Assembly: GCA_031267825.1 (NCBI GenBank) | Contig: JAIRYJ010000018.1 | Coordinates: forward strand, 1 to 37,382 | DNA length: 37,382 bases | Source: Bifidobacteriaceae bacterium | GTDB lineage: Bacteria; Actinomycetota; Actinomycetes; Actinomycetales; WQXJ01 | Direction of reading: 5' to 3' | Shown: piece by piece, positions 7,026 through 14,027 of the stretch | Position numbering within the stretch: position 1 is the stretch's first letter | Layout: every line of letters begins with the position of its first letter | The notes under the pieces: generated by a model | What the model was told of the DNA's origin: nothing | The model's database searches: none | Seen by the model: the letters and a program-made list of their open reading frames with translations, nothing else | Program-made: the position numbers and the translations under genes

Positions 7026-7835
7026 ATGCCACAAGTCCACAGCAAGCGTTATCCGCGCCACAGCGGTCAAGCCCAGCTTGAAGCGATCAGCCTTGAGTGG
7101 CTGGGGCAGGCCCGCCGTGGGGTCCGGGTGGCTCAGGTGCTGAACCTGACGGAAGATTCGCTCGAATTGGAGTACATCAGGCCCGGCCCGGCCCGGCCAG
7201 AAGCGGCCAGTGCTTTTGGCCGAGCTTTGGCTTGGACGCATGCCGCTGGAGCGTCGCATTTCGGAGCGCCACCGCCTACTTGGGTCGGCCCAGGCTGGAT
7301 TGGGTTGGCCTCGATGACTTACGTTGACCAGCCTGGCGCCAACTGGGGTCAGTTTTACGCCACGGAACGGGTCATGCCTTACGCCATGGCCGCCGCCAAA
7401 GCCGACACGATCAGCCAAGACGGGCTGAAAGCGGTCGAACGTTTGGCGGGTCGCCTTGAGGCGGGCATATTCGATTCGCCTCAGCCAGGATTGCTTAGCC
7501 CGGCGGCCGCCGCCCGGCTGCATGGTGACCTGTGGTCCGGCAATGTCTTATGGACGGTCCCCGATAAGGCCAGCCACCAGCCTTGGACTGGGGCTGTGCT
7601 GATCGACCCATCAGCCCATGGCGGTCACGCTGAAACTGATCTGGCGATGCTGGCGCTTTTTGGGTTGCCTTGCTTAGACACTGTCATCAGTGCCTACAAC
7701 GAGGTTTCCGCCTTGGCGCCGGGCTGGTCTGAGCGCACCGGGTTACATCAGATTTATCCTCTTCTGGTTCACGCTGTGCTGTTCGGTGGTTCTTATGGTC
7801 AGGCCGCGCTGGCCAAAGCCCGGCAATACCTCTAG
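7026..7835 (+). CDS. Fructosamine kinase / ketosamine-3-kinase family protein
   Basis: A 269-residue small-molecule kinase of the fructosamine kinase family (protein-kinase/APH fold). The catalytic loop is AARLHGDLWSGNVLW (about 163-177) and the metal-binding motif is VLIDPSAHGGHAETDLAM, both characteristic. The C-terminal YPLLVHAVLFGGSY also fits. These enzymes phosphorylate sugar adducts on protein amines so they fall off, repairing glycation. The N-terminal lobe is short: the start MPQVHSKRYPRHSG lacks an obvious ATP-binding lysine segment, so the true start might be further upstream or the lobe reduced. It is monocistronic, with unrelated neighbours. Confidence 0.85.
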   Translation: MPQVHSKRYPRHSGQAQLEAISLEWLGQARRGVRVAQVLNLTEDSLELEYIRPGPARPEAASAFGRALAWTHAAGASHFGAPPPTWVGPGWIGLASMTYVDQPGANWGQFYATERVMPYAMAAAKADTISQDGLKAVERLAGRLEAGIFDSPQPGLLSPAAAARLHGDLWSGNVLWTVPDKASHQPWTGAVLIDPSAHGGHAETDLAMLALFGLPCLDTVISAYNEVSALAPGWSERTGLHQIYPLLVHAVLFGGSYGQAALAKARQYL

Positions 7836-8025
7836 CGGACGGCTCAAGAATGCCTTTTCGCCAGGTCCGTGCGGACCGCCGGATCGAAACCTCTGTTTTG
7901 CTCGCTTCGGTTGAACACCTGGCCGTTTCGACGACACAAAGCGGATACCAACGGCCCTGAAAGCCTGCCCCGGACGCCAGTCGGAATGTGGCAATCGGCC
8001 AGCTTTCAAGCCCAGTTTGAGCGTG

Positions 8026-8031
8026 TAGTTT
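8026..8031 (+). promoter_or_regulatory. -10 box of leaderless proline-rich membrane protein gene
   Basis: TAGTTT followed by AGGTGC and the ATG at 8038. The six-base spacing puts the transcription start at or next to the start codon. Confidence 0.45.
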
Positions 8032-8037
8032 AGGTGC

Positions 8038-8448
8038 ATGACAACACCACCTCCAGAGCCTCAACAGCCTCAATACCCGCCGCCAGGCGTACCGCCCACT
8101 CCGCCACCGCCCGCCCCAATGCCGGGACCCGCGATGCCAGCACAGTCGGCACCGCAACAGGCCTACTACCAAGCCACCGGCGGTGGTGCCTACGGCGCCT
8201 ATCCGCCACGACAGCCGTCCGCGGCGCGACCTTCACCGATTGCCGGTGGAGTGTGGGGCATCATTCTGCTGTGCCTGGCTGGTTTCTTGACCTTTGTCGG
8301 TTTGGTCGCGATGGTTGTTTCGATGTTCGGCGGTTATGGACCGGGCGGGCATGGCACGTCGCCCTACCTGGTCAACTGGTTCTTTGTGCCTGGTCTGATC
8401 AGCGGGGCGTTGTTCTTCGCCACACAAGCCATCCTGAACAAGAAGTAA
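8038..8448 (+). CDS. Proline-rich membrane protein (136 aa)
   Basis: The first 66 residues are low-complexity and rich in Pro, Gln, Ala and Tyr (PPPEPQQPQYPPPGV at the start), probably cytoplasmic and disordered. Two hydrophobic segments follow: about 67-93 (GGVWGIILLCLAGFLTFVG...) and about 108-132 (VNWFFVPGLISGALFFATQ). The protein ends in LNKK. Proline-rich heads with a few membrane helices are common in small actinobacterial membrane proteins of unknown function. It lies between the kinase-like gene and purB with spacers of 202 and 184 bases, so it is likely a single-gene transcript. Confidence 0.75.
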   Translation: MTTPPPEPQQPQYPPPGVPPTPPPPAPMPGPAMPAQSAPQQAYYQATGGGAYGAYPPRQPSAARPSPIAGGVWGIILLCLAGFLTFVGLVAMVVSMFGGYGPGGHGTSPYLVNWFFVPGLISGALFFATQAILNKK

Positions 8449-8620
8449 CCAAGCGCCGTTCGAACAGGCGGCCCGCCCGGGCGTTATGCCTGAGTCGCGC
8501 CGCCTGACGCACCTGACTCTTCTGGCGAGCCTGACGCCGCTGACGCGCCCGGCCCCTCGACCCATCCGCTGACGGCCCGCCCGGGGCGGCGCGGCCGCGC
8601 GTTCAGCGGCCAGGGCACCA

Positions 8621-8626
8621 TAGACT
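8621..8626 (+). promoter_or_regulatory. -10 box of leaderless purB
   Basis: TAGACT followed by six bases and the GTG at 8633. The absence of a Shine-Dalgarno and this spacing indicate a leaderless mRNA. Confidence 0.5.
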
Positions 8627-8632
8627 GAGGCC

Positions 8633-10105
8633 GTGTCCTTCTCCTTGGCTGGCCTTGAGCCGCGCCCTGCCCTGAGCCCACTCGACGGACGGTACGCCGC
8701 GGCCATCGCCCCGCTGGTTGATTACTTCTCCGAACCAGCCCTCAACCGGGCACGCCTGATGGTGGAAATTGAGTGGTTCTTGTACCTGGCTGACAACCAT
8801 ATTCTGCGAAACGCCCCACGATTAGACGGCGCCGAACGGGACTACCTGCGCGGCATCGTCCATAGTTTTGGCCCACCGGAAATCGCCGAACTTGCCGCCA
8901 TCGAGCGTGAAACAGTCCATGACGTCAAAGCCGTCGAATACTTTCTACAACGCCGCTTAGCCGCCGCCGCTGACGCACTGGGCGACCAAACCACTCTTGG
9001 CCCGCACCACAACCCACTGCTACATTTCGCTCTGACCAGCGAAGACGTTAACTCGTTAGCTTACGGATGGACCATCAAAGGCGGGGTCGAACAGGTTTGG
9101 CTACCGGCTGCGGAGGCGGTGACAGCCGACTTAGCGGCCATGGCGATCGACAGCGCGAACCTGCCAATGCTGGCCCGGACACACGGCCAAGCGGCCACGC
9201 CAACCACCCTTGGCAAAGAACTAGCGGTCATGGCGCACCGTTTGCGCCGCCAGTTACGCCGCATCAGGCGGACCGAATACCTCGGCAAACTAAACGGCGC
9301 GACCGGCACCTACGGCGCTCACATGGCGGCCGCGCCTCATATTGACTGGCCGGAAGTGTCACGCGACTTTGTTGAGTCACTCGGCTTGGTCTGGAATCCG
9401 CTAACAACCCAGATCGAATCCCATGATTGGCAGTCGGAGCTGTACAGCGACATCGCACGGTTCGGGCAGATTTCGCATAATGTCGCGACTGACATGTGGG
9501 GTTATATTTCGCTCGGCTACTTTGCTCAGGTCCGTGGCCAGGGAAGCGTCGGGTCATCGACCATGCCGCATAAGGTCAATCCGATCCGGTTCGAAAACGC
9601 TGAAGCGAACCTCGAAATCTCAGGTGCGCTGCTTGGATCTCTGGCCACCACACTAGTGACTTCGCGGTTCCAGCGTGATCTGACTGATTCGACAACGCAG
9701 CGCAACATTGGCGTCGCCTTAGGACATTCATTGCTGGCGATCGATAATCTGCGGCGCGGCCTGGCCGGCCTTGACGTTGACCCGGCCGCCATGGCGGCCG
9801 ATCTGGCGGCCAACCCAGAGGTCCTAGCGGAACCGATCCAATCAGCTATGCGTGCCGCCGCTCTGGCCGGGACACCAGATCTGGACAACCCTTATGAGCG
9901 GCTCAAACAATTCACCCGCGGCAGGCGTGTCTCCTTGGATGAAATCCGGGAGTTCATCGGGACGCTCGGTTTGGAATCGGACGTGACACGGCGCCTCCAG
10001 GAGCTAAGCCCTGACAGTTACACCGGACTGGCCGGCGAACTGGTCACCCGTTACTTGGCCGCCGAACAGCCCGCCGGGCCTATAGAAGGAGAACAACATG
10101 ACTGA
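8633..10105 (+). CDS. purB: Adenylosuccinate lyase
   Basis: A 490-residue member of the fumarase/aspartase superfamily that splits adenylosuccinate to AMP and SAICAR to AICAR in purine synthesis. It starts LSPLDGRY like the E. coli-type enzyme and continues with HDVKAVEYFL, LTSEDVNSLA and ARTHGQAATPTTLGKE (H184). The superfamily signature is VGSSTMPHKVNPIRFENAE, with the catalytic serine near S309. DLTDSTTQRNIGVALG follows. The E. coli-type (rather than Bacillus-type) motif set is clear. The N-terminus and GTG start are well placed. The 3' end overlaps the next gene by eight bases, coupling the two. Confidence 0.97.
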   Translation: MSFSLAGLEPRPALSPLDGRYAAAIAPLVDYFSEPALNRARLMVEIEWFLYLADNHILRNAPRLDGAERDYLRGIVHSFGPPEIAELAAIERETVHDVKAVEYFLQRRLAAAADALGDQTTLGPHHNPLLHFALTSEDVNSLAYGWTIKGGVEQVWLPAAEAVTADLAAMAIDSANLPMLARTHGQAATPTTLGKELAVMAHRLRRQLRRIRRTEYLGKLNGATGTYGAHMAAAPHIDWPEVSRDFVESLGLVWNPLTTQIESHDWQSELYSDIARFGQISHNVATDMWGYISLGYFAQVRGQGSVGSSTMPHKVNPIRFENAEANLEISGALLGSLATTLVTSRFQRDLTDSTTQRNIGVALGHSLLAIDNLRRGLAGLDVDPAAMAADLAANPEVLAEPIQSAMRAAALAGTPDLDNPYERLKQFTRGRRVSLDEIREFIGTLGLESDVTRRLQELSPDSYTGLAGELVTRYLAAEQPAGPIEGEQHD

Positions 10106-10313
10106 ATCGATCTACCAAGTCACCGGCATGACCTGCGATCACTGTGTCAAGACCGCTCAGAAGGAATTAGGTGACCTACCTGGTGTGACAGATGTGCGGG
10201 TCCGGTTAGTGCCGGAAGGTGTTTCGGAGATCTCGGTCGCCTCAACGGCTCCACTTGACCTTGCCGTGGTAGCGGCGGTACTTGATGAGGCCGGTTTTGA
10301 CCTAGTCACCTGA
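10098..10313 (+). CDS. Heavy-metal-associated domain protein (CopZ-like chaperone)
   Basis: A 71-residue single HMA domain with a beta-alpha-beta-beta-alpha-beta layout. The metal-binding loop GMTCDHC carries C13 and C16, which in this family bind Cu(I) or another soft metal for delivery to a P-type ATPase. AGAAGGAGAA lies just before the ATG, inside the purB end, so translation is coupled to purB. No copper ATPase or CsoR-type regulator is nearby, so the partner lies elsewhere. The link to purB seems positional rather than functional. Confidence 0.9.
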   Translation: MTESIYQVTGMTCDHCVKTAQKELGDLPGVTDVRVRLVPEGVSEISVASTAPLDLAVVAAVLDEAGFDLVT

Positions 10314-10325
10314 ACTCACCTAAAC

Positions 10326-10354
10326 CCGCGGCCAAGCCCTGAGATAAGCCGCGG
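10326..10354. terminator. Hairpin after the purB-copZ-like transcript
   Basis: CCGCGGC at 10326-10332 pairs with GCCGCGG at 10348-10354 around a 15-base loop, 13 bases after the stop codon. There is no T-run, so it is a candidate terminator only. Confidence 0.4.
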
Positions 10355-10444
10355 ATCGAACCTCGCGGCGGCCCCAATTAGGTAGGTTGGTGGGCGCGGC
10401 CGCGCTAGTGCGTCCAGCGAACTCAGCATTTTAGGAGGCAACAA

Positions 10445-10879
10445 ATGTCTGATCCAGTGGTGGTAGTAGCAACCTTTTTCCCTAGCAAGGGTATGCATGA
10501 TTCGGTTCACGCCCTGATCCAGGCAGCGCAAACCGCCGTCTACAATGAGCCAGGTTGTTTGCTCTATTCACTCCATGAAGCAGCCGACAGGTTTGTTCTG
10601 ATCGAAAAGTGGGAATCGGCCAGCCACCTGCGGGAGCACGGCGCTGGCGAAGGGCTTGGACGGTTGGTGCGGGACTTGCAACCGCTGTTGACGCAAGATA
10701 TTGAAATCGTTGAGCTGGTGCCCGCGGCTAAGGCATCGGATCATCCGGCGGCCACTGTCAAAGGCGCGGACCTGCCCGGACTGCCGCCAGCCGATCCGCC
10801 GCCAACCGCGAAACAAGCCGCCAAGGTGCTACTTGAGTCGGACCGGGCGGGCGAAGCGATACCGCCGACGGCCAGCTAA
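10445..10879 (+). CDS. Antibiotic biosynthesis monooxygenase-domain (ABM) protein, YgiN-like
   Basis: The first 95 residues form a ferredoxin-like ABM domain: VVVVATFFPSKGMHDSVHALI, then NEPGCLLYSLHEAADRFVLIEKWES and REHGAGEGLGRL. Such small dimeric proteins include quinol monooxygenases and many with unknown substrates. TAGGAGG ends seven bases before the ATG, one of the strongest ribosome binding sites in the window. Residues about 96-144 are an Ala/Pro-rich tail (ADLPGLPPADPPPTAK) absent from most family members, in line with other low-complexity additions in this window. A hairpin follows the stop. Confidence 0.85.
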   Translation: MSDPVVVVATFFPSKGMHDSVHALIQAAQTAVYNEPGCLLYSLHEAADRFVLIEKWESASHLREHGAGEGLGRLVRDLQPLLTQDIEIVELVPAAKASDHPAATVKGADLPGLPPADPPPTAKQAAKVLLESDRAGEAIPPTAS

Positions 10880-10888
10880 GCCGCACCT

Positions 10889-10913
10889 CCGACCGGCGTC
10901 TAGCGCCGGTCGG
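10889..10913. terminator. Strong hairpin between convergent ABM and OYE genes
   Basis: CCGACCGGCG at 10889-10898 and CGCCGGTCGG at 10904-10913 form a perfect 10-bp GC-rich stem around TCTAG. It lies ten bases after the ABM stop and 46 bases from the end of the convergent oxidoreductase gene, fitting a bidirectional terminator without a T-tract. Confidence 0.6.
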
Positions 10914-10959
10914 CAGCGGCCAAACAGCAACAGCCAGCTAAAGCCGAGGCAGTTCCCCG

Positions 10960-12123
10960 TCAGTTGGGCCCGTAGTAGCGCGCCCAGCCCGCCATGGCGT
11001 AAGCCGACGGTGACCAACTGGCTGGTTCTTCACCAAGTTCGGTGGCCCACTTAATTGGGGTATGAGGATCTCGCAAGAAAACGCGGCCCGCCATGACGGA
11101 ATCGACCCCTGGGACGGCATCGTCCACTGTGACGGAACCCGGCCCACCAACCCCAGACGCCGCCGCGCTACTTGGCTCACCTGAAGTGATCAAACTGTCG
11201 GCCAGAGCGGCCGTATCTATCACGCCAACCGCGTTGACTGACACGTCAGCCGCCTGCCGCAACTGAACCGCCAGGGGCGCCTGATAAGCCGGGCCAACTG
11301 GAACTTTGGCTTCCGGCACCAACCCGCCACTCGAAACGTCAAGGTGATCCAAACCGCGTTTGACGGCCTGGCGCGCCAGGTAAGCGGTTTGGTCAACATC
11401 CCAGCCGCCCTGGACCCAATCGGTGGCCGAGACTCGCATCAGCAGGGCTGCCCGCGGCCCTATGCCTTCCCGGACCGCTTGGACCGTGTCAAGGACCAGT
11501 TTGCAACGGTTTTCCAGCGGGCCACCATAGACGCCGCCGCGCTGGTTGGTCAGGGGTGAGAGGAACTGATGCAGCAGGTAGCCGTGAGCGGCATGTAACT
11601 CGATGGCCTCAAATCCGGCTTGTTCAGCCCGGATGGCCGCAGCGGCAAAAGCTCCGGGCAGGGCGGCGGTTTCGTCATCGGTCAGGACACGCGGTCTGGG
11701 TAGGTCAGCGAAAGCCATGCCCGATGCCGACACCGTGCCATAGCCGCCCTGGCCAGCTCCCAGCGAGGTAGAGCCCGCCCACATTTGGCTGGTGGCTCCT
11801 TTACGCCCGGCGTGGCCTAGTTGAATCGCGGCGATGGCGCCTTGACTTTTGATGAAGGCCGCTACCCGGGCTAATGGAGCGATTTGAGCATCATCCCATA
11901 AGCCCAGGTCCCAAGGTGTGATCCGGCCTTCCGGGGCGACGGCTGTGGCCTCGACCACGATCAGTCCCGCGCCACCGGCCGCTAGGCCGCCATAGTGCAT
12001 CAGATGCCAGTCGGTGGCTTGGCCGTTTTGAGCCGTGGCCGAATATTGGCACATTGGCGCGACCCAGAGACGGTTCTTGACGTTGAGTGGCCCCAGTTTG
12101 ATGGGGGTGAACAGTTTGGTCAT
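10960..12123 (-). CDS. NADH:flavin oxidoreductase, Old Yellow Enzyme family (YqjM-like)
   Basis: A TIM-barrel FMN ene-reductase of about 387 residues from the ATG at 12123. YqjM-type marks are WVAPMCQYSA (C25, Y27), HYGGLAAGGAGLIVVEATAV, AIQLGHAGRKG (Q101), ELHAAHGYLLHQFLSP (H177 and H180, substrate-binding pair) and YGGPLENR. These enzymes reduce alpha,beta-unsaturated carbonyls. Between the late strand VNAVGVID and the FMN phosphate-binding end (VMAGRVFLRDP) there is an unusual Gly/Ser/Ala-rich insertion of about 22 residues (ASGVGGPGSVTV...). A TTG at 12132 would add three residues; the ATG with TAAGCT eight bases upstream fits a leaderless start better. Confidence 0.92.
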   Translation of the reverse strand: MTKLFTPIKLGPLNVKNRLWVAPMCQYSATAQNGQATDWHLMHYGGLAAGGAGLIVVEATAVAPEGRITPWDLGLWDDAQIAPLARVAAFIKSQGAIAAIQLGHAGRKGATSQMWAGSTSLGAGQGGYGTVSASGMAFADLPRPRVLTDDETAALPGAFAAAAIRAEQAGFEAIELHAAHGYLLHQFLSPLTNQRGGVYGGPLENRCKLVLDTVQAVREGIGPRAALLMRVSATDWVQGGWDVDQTAYLARQAVKRGLDHLDVSSGGLVPEAKVPVGPAYQAPLAVQLRQAADVSVNAVGVIDTAALADSLITSGEPSSAAASGVGGPGSVTVDDAVPGVDSVMAGRVFLRDPHTPIKWATELGEEPASWSPSAYAMAGWARYYGPN

Positions 12124-12131
12124 AACTGTCA

Positions 12132-12137
12132 AGCTTA
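12132..12137 (-). promoter_or_regulatory. -10 box of leaderless OYE gene
   Basis: Minus-strand TAAGCT lies eight bases before the ATG at 12123, with no Shine-Dalgarno. The spacing supports 12123 over the TTG at 12132. Confidence 0.4.
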
Positions 12138-12169
12138 GGAGCGGATCGGGTGGTGCCGACTGGGCACGG

Positions 12170-12175
12170 CATACT
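12170..12175 (+). promoter_or_regulatory. -10 box of CPBP protease gene
   Basis: CATACT lies eight bases before the ATG at 12184, which would give a near-leaderless transcript. Confidence 0.35.
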
Positions 12176-12183
12176 GGCAGGCG

Positions 12184-13035
12184 ATGGGAGAGTCAATGAA
12201 TCAACAGTCACCGGGTGTAGCGCGGCGCCGGACCGTTTGGGAAGTGGTGATCGTCTTAGGGTTGAGCCTTGGCGCTTCAGCTATCTGGTCGCTTTTGTCT
12301 CTGGCTGACCGGTTGACGCGGGGCGAATCCTTGGGCAGCCAGACAGCCTCACTTAACACTTCAGCTTCGGCCAACCCTTGGATTGACGTGTTTTATCAGG
12401 TGGCTGAGGCGCTGGTCTTGTCGGTCCCAGCACTACTGGCGCTCTACCTGCTGACTAATCTGCGCCCGGCTTTGACCGGCGGGCATCAAGCGCTGACGGA
12501 TTCGATCACTTCTATCGAGGCTGATGGCGGGTCCAATCCGCTTAGCGGAGGCGCCCGTTTAATTGGTTTAACGTTCGGCCGACCGTGGCCTGACTTGGTT
12601 TGGGCGGTGATCTTAGCGGCCGGAATTGGGCTGCCTGGCATTGGTCTTTACCTGGCCGGACGGGCTTTGGGTTTTACGGTCGAGATCTCGACTGAGGGGC
12701 TCGGCGGCTACTGGTGGGCGGTGCCGGTGTTGATCTTGGCCGCTTTGAAGAATGGTCTGGTGGAGGAGGTTGTGGCCGTCGGCTATTTGGGTCAACGTCT
12801 GACCGAGTTAGGCTGGCGGCCGGTCCATTGGATAGCCGCTTCAGCTTCGCTGCGCGGCACTTATCACCTTTACCAGGGGTTTGGCCCGTTCTTTGGCAAT
12901 CTTGTGATGGGCCTGGTGTTCGCCTGGTTTTATCAGCGCACCAGGCGGGTCATGCCGTTGGTTGTGGCTCACACGCTGATGGATGTGGTGGCTTTCCTTG
13001 GACCGTGGCTGATAGGCCCGGACTGGCTTTCTTGA
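12184..13035 (+). CDS. CPBP-family intramembrane metalloprotease (Abi/CAAX protease-like)
   Basis: A 283-residue polytopic membrane protein. Membrane segments include about 18-40, 72-92, 135-160, 175-190 and the C-terminal helices. The CPBP motifs are all present: EE (194-195) in NGLVEEVVAVGYL, H228 in RGTYHLYQGFGPFFGN, and H263 plus D267 in VVAHTLMDV. The first motif lacks the usual arginine of EExxxR. Family members process prenylated or bacteriocin-related substrates or act in stress responses. A second in-frame ATG at 12196 has GGGAG upstream and is the alternative start. The stop lies only two bases before a decayed antitoxin copy. Confidence 0.85.
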   Translation: MGESMNQQSPGVARRRTVWEVVIVLGLSLGASAIWSLLSLADRLTRGESLGSQTASLNTSASANPWIDVFYQVAEALVLSVPALLALYLLTNLRPALTGGHQALTDSITSIEADGGSNPLSGGARLIGLTFGRPWPDLVWAVILAAGIGLPGIGLYLAGRALGFTVEISTEGLGGYWWAVPVLILAALKNGLVEEVVAVGYLGQRLTELGWRPVHWIAASASLRGTYHLYQGFGPFFGNLVMGLVFAWFYQRTRRVMPLVVAHTLMDVVAFLGPWLIGPDWLS

Positions 13036-13036
13036 A

Positions 13037-13192
13037 CTGGCGGTGATCGATATGGAAGAACTGGAAGAAGACCCGGCGCGGGAACTCGTAGCCCGGCGCG
13101 CCCGCCTGGGCCGGGAACGTAGCCAACGAAAACCAGGCAGCTTGTTCTTGATGGGGTGGTGGCCGTCGAATATGGTGCTGCTCTCTCGTTGA
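13037..13192 (+). pseudogene. Decayed copy of the adjacent antitoxin gene
   Basis: The reading frame from CTG at 13037 gives LAVIDMEELEEDPAREL, then VARRARLGRER. This matches LAVIGAEGLEEEPTRAL, then AARRTRLEASL in the intact antitoxin. At the DNA level 13037-13120 aligns closely with 13332-13415, starting with an identical CTGGCGGTGATCG. The N-terminal half of the gene is missing and the rest diverges after about 28 residues, ending at TGA 13190-13192. A short piece, GGTGGCCGTCG, may be a trace of the toxin start. The left boundary coincides with the end of the CPBP gene, so the break probably lies there. Confidence 0.65.
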
Positions 13193-13201
13193 TCCTAGTG
13201 T

Positions 13202-13207
13202 TACACT
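13202..13207 (+). promoter_or_regulatory. -10 box of leaderless toxin-antitoxin operon
   Basis: TACACT followed by TGTCGGC and the GTG at 13215. The seven-base spacing indicates a leaderless transcript. Confidence 0.5.
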
Positions 13208-13214
13208 TGTCGGC

Positions 13215-13478
13215 GTGCCAACAAAACTGAAGCGTCATATGGTGACAGAAAACACCGCCTTGGCGTCGGCCCTGGTAACCGCCCGTGCCGCATGGCCTCA
13301 GGAGAAGTCAACGGCCCGGCTTATCACCAAGCTGGCGGTGATCGGCGCCGAAGGACTTGAAGAAGAACCAACGCGCGCACTCGCTGCCCGGCGCACCCGC
13401 CTGGAGGCCAGTCTGGGACAGTTCTCGTTCGTCGGCGGCCTGGCCAGGTTAGCTCAGATGCGTCAGGACTGGGATTGA
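13215..13478 (+). CDS. Antitoxin of a VapBC-type pair
   Basis: An 87-residue protein. Residues 4-45 (KLKRHMVTENTALASALVTA through WPQEKSTARLITKLAVIG) resemble the N-terminal part of small actinobacterial antitoxins that bind DNA as dimers. The C-terminal half (LEEEPTRALAARRTRLE, then GGLARLAQMRQDWD) would wrap the toxin. The stop codon overlaps the TTG start of the PIN toxin by four bases. The DNA-binding fold is not certain; it could be a ribbon-helix-helix. The role follows mainly from coupling to the next gene. Confidence 0.75.
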   Translation: MPTKLKRHMVTENTALASALVTARAAWPQEKSTARLITKLAVIGAEGLEEEPTRALAARRTRLEASLGQFSFVGGLARLAQMRQDWD

Positions 13479-13879
13479 CAGCGGGCAGGCGGGCCGTCGT
13501 CGATGCCTCGCTGGTGATCGCAGCGTTAAACGCTGATGAGCCATCCCACGGGCAAGCTCTGAACTTGCTGGCGGCTTGGGATGTTCTGGTCTTGCACACC
13601 GTCAATTTGGCGGAGATTCTGGCGGGTGTGGACCGCGGAGCGTGGGATGGCCTGCTGGCCGCCTTGCGCGCGAACGGCTTTGAAGCACACCACACCACCG
13701 CCGAAGAGTTAGCTGAGGCAAGACTCGCCACAGCCTTGAAGATGCCAGACGCCTGTGTGATCGCAGTAGCTAAGGCCCAACACGTGGAAGCGGTCTTAAG
13801 CCTGGACGCACGTTTGGTAAGAGCCGCGCGGGAACAGGGCTTCGCCTGCCCAGGCGATCCGGCGGGCCAAAACCGATGA
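13475..13879 (+). CDS. PIN-domain ribonuclease toxin (VapC family)
   Basis: A 134-residue PIN domain, TTG start overlapping the antitoxin stop (TTGA). The acidic centre is complete: D10 in VVDASLVIAAL, E47 in NLAEILAG, D92 in MPDACVIAVA and D111 in VLSLDARLV. It differs clearly in sequence from the PIN toxins at 1698 and 23294, so the three are not recent copies. Predicted Mg2+-dependent endoribonuclease. Its position just before the TIR gene suggests a small defence or accessory cluster. Confidence 0.88.
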   Translation: MTAGRRAVVDASLVIAALNADEPSHGQALNLLAAWDVLVLHTVNLAEILAGVDRGAWDGLLAALRANGFEAHHTTAEELAEARLATALKMPDACVIAVAKAQHVEAVLSLDARLVRAAREQGFACPGDPAGQNR

Positions 13880-14012
13880 TCCCCACCGGGAGCCTGCCGT
13901 CTGGCATCGCAACACTGTCCCAGATGTGTTCGATCGGCTGACTTGAACTAGCGTGCCCGCCTGGCAGGGCAGTGACTGCTACTAAGATTGCGGGTCAGTG
14001 CCTTACCCCCAG

Positions 14013-14018
14013 TAGAAT
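14013..14018 (+). promoter_or_regulatory. -10 box of the TIR-protein gene
   Basis: TAGAAT nine bases before the ATG at 14028, with a weak -35 candidate TTGCGG at 13988-13993. No Shine-Dalgarno is present, so a very short or absent leader is likely. Confidence 0.45.
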
Positions 14019-14027
14019 GGCCTTGTC

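Noticed and set aside
6828..7523. 231-codon minus-strand ORF
   Set aside because: Antisense to the fructosamine-kinase-like gene, whose motifs are unambiguous; a product of high-GC codon bias.
13324..13731. 135-codon minus-strand ORF across the antitoxin-toxin pair
   Set aside because: Antisense to a well-supported coupled pair; no motif.
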